This document shows positions 17,151 to 23,598 of a stretch of DNA of 32,018 bases, piece by piece. The stretch covers positions 1-32,018 of the forward strand of contig CAAGHW010000068.1 of assembly GCA_900769765.1 (NCBI GenBank), given 5' to 3'. Origin of the DNA: Bacteroidaceae bacterium (GTDB lineage: Bacteria; Bacteroidota; Bacteroidia; Bacteroidales; Bacteroidaceae). The translations under genes and the position numbers were made by a program. Each line of letters starts with the position of its first letter. Positions within the stretch are counted from its first letter, which is position 1. Under the pieces are notes generated by a model that had not been told where the DNA came from, did not search any database, and worked only from the letters and a program-made list of their open reading frames with translations.

Positions 17151-18158
17151 ATGAGTATAAAGTTAAATACGGCTTCGGCATTGTTTATCTGTCTGTTTTT
17201 GTTTTTCGGTGCAGTTGAATCTTCTGCGCAAAAGTTTATAAAGAAGGGTTATGACTGTATGACCGAAGAGGTTGCGCAGGAAATTGTTGCGACTCTTGCC
17301 GATGACTCTTTCGAAGGACGTGCCGCCGGGCTTAAGGGTGGCGAGATGGCTGCCGAGTATATTGCCTCTTTGTTGGACGAGTGGAAAGTCAAGCCGTTCC
17401 TGCCGTCGGGATATTTCCAGGAATTCAATGCTGCAAAAAATCAAAGCAATTGGATAACCGAATCGGACATGCCTCTTGACGAACTTGTTGCATCGGGTTG
17501 CGAGACGCGTACAATGAAAAATGTGCTTGCGTGCATCCCCGGCAAGGGCGAGGGTTATGTTGTCGTGGGAGCGCATTACGACCATTTGGGAATAGGTGTC
17601 GCGGTAGACGGCGACAGCTGCTACAATGGTGCCGATGACAATGCGTCGGGAGTGGCTGCTGTATTGCAGATTGCAAAAGCCTTTAAGAAATCCAACAAAC
17701 AGCCGGAACGTACAATAATCTTCGCTTTTTGGGATGGAGAGGAATTGGGTATGCTCGGCTCAAGGTTCTTTGTTAAAAGAGCAGCCTTTTCATCGGAGAT
17801 TTCTGCCTATATGAATTTTGATATGGTAGGTCGTGGAATGGAAGATAATCCTCAGAATCTGAGCTATCTGTATTCTGCGAACAACCCTGCTTTTGGAGAG
17901 TGGCTGCAGGTGGATGTCGAGCAGTTCAAACTGAATCTTAAACCATATTACAAGGCTTCGAAAAACCTTATCGGTAGTAGTGATACCTCTCCTTTTGCGA
18001 GAAAGAGCGTGCCCATAGTGTGGTATCACACCGAAGGACATCCAGATTATCATCGTCCGTCAGATACGGCTGACAAAGTCGATTATGCAAAACTCTTGGA
18101 GATAACCCGTGCCGCCTACCTTTGTCTGTGGCGTCTGGCAAACGAACCTGCTTATTGA
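17151..18158 (+). CDS. secreted M28-family zinc metallopeptidase
   Basis: 335 residues. The N-terminal signal peptide (about 1-26, hydrophobic core ALFICLFLFFG, cleavage near ESSA-Q) sends it to the periplasm or outside. The M28 catalytic pattern is complete: His142 and Asp144 in GAHYDH, bridging Asp162 in NGADDNASG, Glu197/Glu198 in DGEELG, Asp224 in NFDMVG, and His301 in HPDYHRPSDT. Such enzymes are di-zinc aminopeptidases; the true substrate cannot be read from sequence. It is divergent from the dcw operon and converges on nhaA, overlapping it by 7 bases. A short frame ends in ATGA overlap with this start. Confidence 0.92.
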   Translation: MSIKLNTASALFICLFLFFGAVESSAQKFIKKGYDCMTEEVAQEIVATLADDSFEGRAAGLKGGEMAAEYIASLLDEWKVKPFLPSGYFQEFNAAKNQSNWITESDMPLDELVASGCETRTMKNVLACIPGKGEGYVVVGAHYDHLGIGVAVDGDSCYNGADDNASGVAAVLQIAKAFKKSNKQPERTIIFAFWDGEELGMLGSRFFVKRAAFSSEISAYMNFDMVGRGMEDNPQNLSYLYSANNPAFGEWLQVDVEQFKLNLKPYYKASKNLIGSSDTSPFARKSVPIVWYHTEGHPDYHRPSDTADKVDYAKLLEITRAAYLCLWRLANEPAY

Positions 18159-19495
18159 TTCTTCTCTTTTGGCAAGTATCTGTTGAGCAGTACGCAACCG
18201 AGTATTGCCGATATTACCGAGCCGCAAAGTATGCCCAGCTTGGCTTCTGCCAACAGTGATGTTCCGCTGCCGAGTGATGCGTATGACAGGTCGGCAATGA
18301 AAATTGAAACAGTCAATCCAATACCACATAGCATACATACCGACGCGAATGACTTCCAGTCGGCACCCTGGGGCAATTGTACTATGCCCAGCTTTATGGC
18401 TATCCACGAGAAGCTGAATACTCCGACGAACTTTCCTGCAACAAGGCCGGTAACAACAGAAAGGCCTATGCCGCCAACAAGGCTGCCCATGTTCATTGCC
18501 GATAGGTCAATGCCTACATTTGCAAAAGCAAAGAGAGGAATAATCACGTAGCCGATAATGTTGTGCAGGCTGTCCTCGAACTCCTGCAGCGGGCTGATGA
18601 GTTTGTCGGCAGCCGATTCAATGCTCTTCAGCTTGTGTATCTCTTCGTTTGTGAGTATTGCTGTGTGGTGCTTTCCTACAACGTGCACCTCGTCAAAGCT
18701 GTTTATGTTCTCCTTTATGCGTTCGATGTAGCGTGTTGCACCTCTACGGAGCGAGCCGGGAACGCAGAAAGCAACAATAACACCGGCGATGGTCGCGTGT
18801 ATTCCCGAGTTCAGCATCAGGTACCAAAGTACAATACCTGTCACAAGGTAGAAGTTCTTGGACATTATTTTTCTGTTGTTGCCTATGATAAGGACAGCTA
18901 CGCATACGCCGGCAAGCAGCAGATAGTTGATGTCGATGGTTGAAGAGTAGAACAGGGCGATGACAATGATACCTCCCAAGTCGTCGGCAACGGCAAGTGC
19001 CGCAAGGAAAATCTTCAATCCAATGGGTACTCTTTTGTCGAAAATAGAAAGTACACCAAGTGAAAATGCAATGTCGGTAGCCATCGGTATGGCTACGCCA
19101 CGTAACATATCAGAGTCGTTGGGGCATGTGAGCCAAAAGAACAGAACCGGAATGAGCATACCTCCGCATGCGCCAATTATGGGCAGCATGGCTTTCTTTG
19201 CCGACGACAGTTCCCCGACAAGAATTTCGCGTTTTATTTCAAGTCCTACAGAGAGGAAGAATATGGCCATAAGAAAGTCGTTGATAACCTGAATCAACGT
19301 CATGCTGTGGCCGTTGTGGCTGAACAGGTTGAAGTTGCCTATTGACAGGCTTACTTCATTGTTCCAAAAACTGAAAAATCCTTCCTTTAATGGTGAGTTT
19401 GCAAGCAAAAGAGCCAATATGGTACAAATAATCAGAACAGCACTGCTGTTCACATATTTTTTGACCATGCTCTTGAAACTGTAGTTGTTTGTCAT
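18152..19495 (-). CDS. nhaA: Na+/H+ antiporter NhaA
   Basis: 447 residues with about 12 membrane segments. The pH-regulated antiporter motifs are present: MAIFFLSVGLEIKREI, the ATDIAFSLGVLS segment with Asp141, and AVADDLGG with the cation-binding pair Asp171-Asp172 (equivalent to E. coli Asp163/Asp164). It exchanges cytoplasmic Na+ for external protons. The start at 19493-19495 is preferred over an ATG 7 codons upstream because AAAGGAT lies directly before it. A polar insertion at about 265-310 (RGATRYIERIKENINSF and following) is a cytoplasmic loop larger than in E. coli. A candidate -7 box lies at 19548-19556. Confidence 0.95.
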   Translation of the reverse strand: MTNNYSFKSMVKKYVNSSAVLIICTILALLLANSPLKEGFFSFWNNEVSLSIGNFNLFSHNGHSMTLIQVINDFLMAIFFLSVGLEIKREILVGELSSAKKAMLPIIGACGGMLIPVLFFWLTCPNDSDMLRGVAIPMATDIAFSLGVLSIFDKRVPIGLKIFLAALAVADDLGGIIVIALFYSSTIDINYLLLAGVCVAVLIIGNNRKIMSKNFYLVTGIVLWYLMLNSGIHATIAGVIVAFCVPGSLRRGATRYIERIKENINSFDEVHVVGKHHTAILTNEEIHKLKSIESAADKLISPLQEFEDSLHNIIGYVIIPLFAFANVGIDLSAMNMGSLVGGIGLSVVTGLVAGKFVGVFSFSWIAIKLGIVQLPQGADWKSFASVCMLCGIGLTVSIFIADLSYASLGSGTSLLAEAKLGILCGSVISAILGCVLLNRYLPKEKNQ

Positions 19496-19517
19496 ATTTT
19501 TATCCTTTTGTATCATT

Positions 19518-19531
19518 GCCTTTACAAAGGC
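19518..19531. repeat. perfect 14-bp inverted repeat in nhaA leader
   Basis: GCCTTT-AC-AAAGGC, two 6-bp arms around 2 bases, between the nhaA promoter box and the preferred nhaA start. The loop is too short for a stable hairpin, so a dimeric-protein operator is the more likely reading if it means anything. Confidence 0.35.
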
Positions 19532-19547
19532 AAAAGAATTTTGATGT

Positions 19548-19556
19548 GCAAAATTA
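19548..19556 (-). promoter_or_regulatory. candidate nhaA promoter (-7 box)
   Basis: Minus strand TAATTTTGC (complement of 19548-19556) is a full match to TAnnTTTG, 52 bases before the preferred nhaA start. No well-spaced -33 TTTG is visible. Confidence 0.5.
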
Positions 19557-19950
19557 CAACCTTTTTTTAGGCATAAAGGAAACCAATTCTTGATAAATTC
19601 GATAACAGTAATAGGTCTTTTCGATAAAAGAGGTGTTTGGAGACGGTGAGAGATTATTTATTACAGATAGGAAATGACCTTTCTAAAAAGGAGAAAGATG
19701 TTTAGCAAAAATGCAATCTCTTAAGAAGAGATACACGATTTGTTGCAAAACTACAAAAAATAACTTAACGAGGTGATATATAGCCAATAAATGTTGTGAT
19801 TTTGTAAATTCTTTATTGATGAATTTTTGAATTTGTTTAGCAAAAATGGAATTGCGAGGTCGTTTTTATTTTGATTATCAATAAAATACGCTTGCCTTAA
19901 TTTCTCTTCTTAAGAGACACTAAAAATTGCTAACCATTTTATTATATCTT
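19557..19950. other. AT-rich gene-free stretch upstream of the unknown gene
   Basis: Together with the 60-base nhaA leader this makes a 455-base gap between nhaA and the next gene. It has no convincing coding frame. It contains the imperfect inverted repeat listed at 19698-19731 and 19903-19937, a 15-base direct repeat (19699-19713 and 19834-19848), and a very short frame of 8 codons (ATG at 19698) behind a good AAGGAG. No clear promoter for the downstream gene was found. Confidence 0.6.
19698..19937. repeat. 240-bp segment bounded by imperfect ~34-bp inverted repeats
   Basis: The left arm 19698-19731 and the reverse complement of the right arm 19903-19937 share ATG, then TTAGCAA, a divergent 8-9 base middle, and an exact 15-base block TCTCTTAAGAAGAGA. 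That block is itself a palindrome (TCTCTT and AAGAGA around 3 bases). TGTTTAGCAAAAATG from the left arm recurs in direct orientation at 19834-19848. It could be a small non-autonomous mobile element or a pair of regulator sites with matching flanks; no target-site duplication was recognised. Confidence 0.55.
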
Positions 19951-20442
19951 ATGAATCTTTCAATAATTATTAACTGCATATCAAATGCAGTTGGGAGAAT
20001 TGGTGTTCCAATCGGTAATAAAACAACATCTGATCAAAAGTTGGAACTTCAAAAACTGTTGGTTGAAGAGTTTGAAAGTAAACTTAACTCTTGTAAAGCA
20101 TTCTGGGAGCATCCTCTTGGTGAGAATTGTGGAAATAGAGATAGGTGTGATGTTTATGCTAACACACCTGAATATCAGATAATACTTGAACTTGATGCAA
20201 CCCGTGCCGATCAGGTAGCAAAGAAAATGCTGTCGCGATATTATTATGCCAATAAGACTGCAGATAATAAACCCACGGTTTATATATGTCTGCTGTATCC
20301 CGGTACCGATTCAATGAATCCTAATGAATGCGTTAAGTATATGAATATGGGCCAAGAAATCCTTTTGGCAATGAATCCTGCAAACCGTTTTATAGGAGGC
20401 TTTATTAAAGAAAAAAGTGTTGATTGGAAAAATATCGGATAA
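19951..20442 (+). CDS. hypothetical protein, family not recognised
   Basis: 163 residues from the ATG at 19951 (MNLSIIINCISNAVGRIG); a TTG 8 codons upstream is less likely. No signal peptide or membrane helix, so probably cytoplasmic. A central strand-helix-strand unit is visible: YQIILELDA (75-83), RADQVAKKMLSRYYYA (85-100), PTVYICLLYPG (109-119). The Asp67...Glu80-Leu-Asp82 spacing faintly resembles a PD-(D/E)xK nuclease core, but the expected lysine is an aspartate, so this is only a guess. Five cysteines (9, 48, 60, 66, 113) include a C-x5-C pair. Codon use is AT-rich compared with the dcw genes. It is followed after 48 bases by a lipoprotein gene on the same strand. Confidence 0.7.
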   Translation: MNLSIIINCISNAVGRIGVPIGNKTTSDQKLELQKLLVEEFESKLNSCKAFWEHPLGENCGNRDRCDVYANTPEYQIILELDATRADQVAKKMLSRYYYANKTADNKPTVYICLLYPGTDSMNPNECVKYMNMGQEILLAMNPANRFIGGFIKEKSVDWKNIG

Positions 20443-20490
20443 AGCATGACATAAACCTGGTACAATAACCAAAATTTAATATAAAAAACT

Positions 20491-21870
20491 ATGAAAAAAT
20501 CTTTTTTAATCGTTTTGGGGCTTGTAGTAGCCTTTGCTTCATTGTTTGTCTCTTGTAACGATGATAACGGTGGTAACAATGGGGTCGCTTCCTGCACCGT
20601 TTCAGTAACAGCGACTGAAGGTGGTATTGTTACTATTGAAAACTATTCGGGAAACACGGCTGTTCTGTTGGCTGGTAATACGGTAAAATTTATTGCTACT
20701 CCTAATGAAGGCTATCAGTTTGTCGGTTGGTATATCGATGGTAGTAAAACACCTGTAAGCACAGAATTAATCTATTCATTTATTGCAAATAAAGATGTTG
20801 CTTATGTGGCAAAGTTTGAAAAACTTTATGCAATTTCAGTACATAGTACCGCTAATGGCAGTGTCGCTTTTAAAGATGCTCAGGACAATTTATTGGAGTT
20901 GTTGATTGGTAGTGAAGTGACAGTAATTGCTACCCCTGATGAAAGCACAGATTTTATTGGTTGGTATATTGGCGATAGCAATGAACCTGTTAGTACCGAA
21001 GCTATTTATACTTTTACCGTGGCAGAAAATGTGACATTGGTAGCTAAATTCAATAAATGGCCTTTGGTCTCAATAAGCAGTGGCGGCAATGGCACAGTTT
21101 CTTTTGAGAATTCTTCTGAGCTTTCACAGTATATTCAGATTGGTGAGGACGTTACCGTTGTTGCAATTCCTAATGAAAAATGTGAATTCATTGGTTGGTT
21201 CATTGGCGACAGTGAAACAGCTATTAGTACCGACGCTACCTATACATTTACTGTAAGTGAGAATGTTGCTTTGGTTGCCAAGTTCGAAAAAATAAGAACT
21301 TACCTTAATGGTTACGAGTATGTTGATTTGGGCTTACCCAGTGGTTTAAAATGGGCTGCATATAATGTCGGTGCTACAAAGCCTGAGGAGTACGGCGGTT
21401 ACGTTGCTTGGGGTGAAACATATACCAAGAACCGTTATTCTGCAAATGGCAGCGTTACCTATGGTTTACCCTACTCGGGATTGAAAAATCATGGTATCAT
21501 CGGCTCAGATGGCAACTTGACTGCAGTGTTTGATGTTGCCCGTGCTTATTGGGGCGGTGACTGGCGCATGCCTACTACTGAAGAACAACGTGAATTGCTC
21601 AACAACTGTACTTGGCAGTGGACAACCCTTAATGGGGTAAACGGTTACAAGGTTACCGGCCCTAACGGTAACAGTGTCTTTTTGCCGGCTGCGGGCTATC
21701 GTAACGATACGTCGCTTGGCAACGAAGGGTCTTACGGTTACTATTGGAGTTCTACGCCAGACGAGGACGAAAGCAGCTACGCGTGCTACCTGGCCTTCAC
21801 TAGAAGCGTCTACGTCTTGGCCTGCATCACCCGCTACAACGGTCTAACTGTTCGTGCTGTCTTAGAATAA
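20491..21870 (+). CDS. lipoprotein with three Listeria-Bacteroides repeats and a C-type-lectin-like/Fib_succ_major C-terminal domain; candidate DGR target
   Basis: 459 residues. The lipoprotein signal (MKKSFLIVLGLVVAFASLF, lipobox FVSC) puts the lipidated cysteine at 22, followed by an Asp/Asn/Gly linker that suggests export to the cell surface. Three tandem repeats at about 35-110, 113-188 and 191-266 share a pattern of TVxxxATP(N/D)E...F(I/V)GW(Y/F)I...AKFEK, the InlB B-repeat/List_Bact_rpt fold. Residues 272-459 (YVDLGLPSGLKWAAYNVG ... AWGET ... WRMPTTEEQRELL ... YWSSTP ... VRAVLE) match the Fib_succ_major/DUF1566-like family common in Bacteroidetes, with a probable C-type-lectin-like fold. 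Codons 424-448 have a strong third-base C bias unlike the rest. The role may be surface ligand binding. Confidence 0.88.
   Translation: MKKSFLIVLGLVVAFASLFVSCNDDNGGNNGVASCTVSVTATEGGIVTIENYSGNTAVLLAGNTVKFIATPNEGYQFVGWYIDGSKTPVSTELIYSFIANKDVAYVAKFEKLYAISVHSTANGSVAFKDAQDNLLELLIGSEVTVIATPDESTDFIGWYIGDSNEPVSTEAIYTFTVAENVTLVAKFNKWPLVSISSGGNGTVSFENSSELSQYIQIGEDVTVVAIPNEKCEFIGWFIGDSETAISTDATYTFTVSENVALVAKFEKIRTYLNGYEYVDLGLPSGLKWAAYNVGATKPEEYGGYVAWGETYTKNRYSANGSVTYGLPYSGLKNHGIIGSDGNLTAVFDVARAYWGGDWRMPTTEEQRELLNNCTWQWTTLNGVNGYKVTGPNGNSVFLPAAGYRNDTSLGNEGSYGYYWSSTPDEDESSYACYLAFTRSVYVLACITRYNGLTVRAVLE
21760..21834 (+). other. candidate diversity-generating-retroelement variable region
   Basis: Codons 424-448 of the lipoprotein end in C in 18 of 25 cases (for example GAC, AGC, TAC, TGC, GTC, GCC, ATC), against 4 of 25 in codons 113-137. 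The invariant family frame (YYWSSTP before, RYNGLTVRAV after) is kept, while the positions usually Asn/Tyr/Ser in relatives are Asp, Ala, Cys, Val, Leu, Ile and Thr. That is the pattern left by adenine-directed mutagenesis of AAC/AAY codons. The flanking 21835-21870 would act as the homing signal. No template repeat or reverse transcriptase is in the window. Confidence 0.4.
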
Positions 21871-22120
21871 AGCGAAGCGTATTCAATTTATTTGATTAAT
21901 TTATTTTAGCAACAATATAGCAGTTGAGCCAGCGCTCCTTGTCATTTTTCGGGCAAGCCCTCAACAACACGTCTGAGCAAAGCGAAGTATCTCTATCAAA
22001 CGCAGTTTTGAGATCCATTGACTTTAGCCCCTTCGGGCGTCGACCTTCGGTTCACATACGTTCAGGACAAACCGTGGTAAAAAAGTTATTTTGGGTCAAC
22101 TGCTATATTGTTTTCAAAAA
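21871..22120. other. intergenic tail with short hairpins, possible dispersed repeat
   Basis: This 250-base stretch between the lipoprotein and the convergent peptidase gene holds GGGC-AA-GCCC at 21951-21960, GCCC-CTTC-GGGC at 22027-22038, and AAAGCGAAG twice (21869-21877 and 21979-21987). Neither hairpin has a T-run, so a standard terminator is not shown. About 21920-22080 is richer in G+C than the flanks. Confidence 0.45.
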
Positions 22121-23533
22121 TTATTCTTCAGGAGTAAACATTGGGTCCCAAGCGGGGAGCATTGTAGGTTTCTCGCTGAGAATCTTCAATATATTCTCGG
22201 GTACATATTTCTTGTCAACAACAAGGCGGAACATATACTCATCGAACCACTCGTCGGTCATAATGAGTGTTCCCTGGAAACCTGAACCTACGCCCCAACT
22301 GTTCTCTACCTGCCATTTTACGGTGTTGCCGTTCTTGTCAATGTCAACAGCCTTCAATGTCATGGCGTGTGACGAACCGCTGTCGAAGGTGATGATGCGC
22401 TCTTTCTTGTCCATGCCGAACTCGGTGCCGAACATATCCTCATATATATAGTTGTCGATATCGAGTGTGCCACGCTTTGTGTCAAGGAACTTGCCCACGT
22501 CGCAAGAGAAATACATCATTGTACTGTCCTTGATTGATGCAATGGCCATCTTCTTTATCTCTTCGATAGGCAGGTTAATATACAACCAGTTGTGTCCGTC
22601 ATATACGTGGCGGTCGTACTCAATCTCATAGCTCTTCCAATAAGGACGGCTGGGGTCGTTCATGAACATTACATAGTCGTCCTGCATGTTGATGTTGAGA
22701 TATTTCTCGTAGAAACTGCGTGGAGTATATTTCTGTGGCTCTTCGCGGTACTTGCCGTTTGCATCTTTGGGTGCCCATGTAAACTCTGTGGGTGGAACGC
22801 CATATACCTGTGCAAGCATCTTGTAAACAACTTTCAACTGCTCTTTCTTCAAGTTCTGCAAATCCTTCTCTTTCTTACCGCTTTCGTGTGCCTGGCGCAA
22901 CTCAAGGCCGAACTCGCGTAGCTTTGTCTTCAGCAATGCCGAGAATGCCGATGTGTTGTCGCTGGTGTAGCTCTCTTTCATCACGCCTTTTGGAACAATG
23001 CCGTACTTTGCTATAAGGTCGGCTACGCCTGTGAATGTACCGCCGTCGCTGAGCGGGTTCTTGAAGAGCCACTCTACGGTGCGGTCGTCGTATGGCTTTT
23101 TGCGTGTGTCAATGACACCTTGAAGGAAAAGGTTCGATTTCTCTAACTGGTCGTAGAAGAAGTTATACACCTGTGAGAACTCGAATGCACCCAAATCCTC
23201 GCTTGCAATCATCTTTGCGCGTAGCACGTTCATGCCGGTGAACAACCAGCAACGGCCCGATGACTTCTGGTCGGTGATGCCTTTTGAAGGAACGCTGTGG
23301 CTGAAATATGTGTCCAATTCGTTGAGGTTGTCCTGGTTGAGCGACAATACTTTGATTGAATTTGACAACATTACATTCTGCAATGCTTTTTCTGCAGTTG
23401 TGGGTTTGTAGCTCTCTTGTAGCTCGTTGAGCATCTTTGTGTCGATGCCACCACCTACGGTCTGTGCTGTTGCACCTGCCGACAACAATGCTGTTGCAAT
23501 AAGGCAACTTGCTGTTTTGAAAATTCTGTTCAT
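22121..23533 (-). CDS. periplasmic C1B-family cysteine peptidase (bleomycin hydrolase/aminopeptidase C-like)
   Basis: 470 residues. A type I signal peptide at about 1-23 (CLIATALLSAGATA-Q) exports it, unlike the cytosolic PepC of lactic acid bacteria. The papain-like catalytic set is complete: Cys95 in SSGRCWLF, His389 in SSHAMT and Asn411 in VENSWG. The upstream Gln89 in DQKSSG is the likely oxyanion-hole residue. The long insert between Cys and His (about 140-380) is typical of the bleomycin hydrolase branch, which acts as an aminopeptidase in a hexameric barrel. The carboxyl end lies at Glu470. It starts 65 bases after mfd ends, on the same strand. Confidence 0.93.
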   Translation of the reverse strand: MNRIFKTASCLIATALLSAGATAQTVGGGIDTKMLNELQESYKPTTAEKALQNVMLSNSIKVLSLNQDNLNELDTYFSHSVPSKGITDQKSSGRCWLFTGMNVLRAKMIASEDLGAFEFSQVYNFFYDQLEKSNLFLQGVIDTRKKPYDDRTVEWLFKNPLSDGGTFTGVADLIAKYGIVPKGVMKESYTSDNTSAFSALLKTKLREFGLELRQAHESGKKEKDLQNLKKEQLKVVYKMLAQVYGVPPTEFTWAPKDANGKYREEPQKYTPRSFYEKYLNINMQDDYVMFMNDPSRPYWKSYEIEYDRHVYDGHNWLYINLPIEEIKKMAIASIKDSTMMYFSCDVGKFLDTKRGTLDIDNYIYEDMFGTEFGMDKKERIITFDSGSSHAMTLKAVDIDKNGNTVKWQVENSWGVGSGFQGTLIMTDEWFDEYMFRLVVDKKYVPENILKILSEKPTMLPAWDPMFTPEE

Positions 23534-23598
23534 GTTTACTTATGTTTTATTTAATACTCTGTCGGTTTGTGTGGTTGCTAAATTAGTCCATATTTTTA

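Noticed and set aside
19698..19724. 8-codon frame (MFSKNAIS) behind AAGGAG
   Set aside because: Good ribosome-binding spacing, but far too short to judge, and it lies inside the repeat arm; noted only as part of the gap.
20572..21288. The three similar ~76-residue segments as a DNA tandem repeat or CRISPR-like array
   Set aside because: Similarity is at protein level (List_Bact_rpt domains); the DNA copies are well diverged and coding.
22027..22038. GCCC-CTTC-GGGC hairpin as a rho-independent terminator
   Set aside because: Only four stem pairs and no T-run on either strand.
21924..22451. Plus-strand open frame of 175 codons across the lipoprotein tail region
   Set aside because: It starts at TTG, has no recognisable family, and its second half is antisense to the well-supported C1B peptidase gene.
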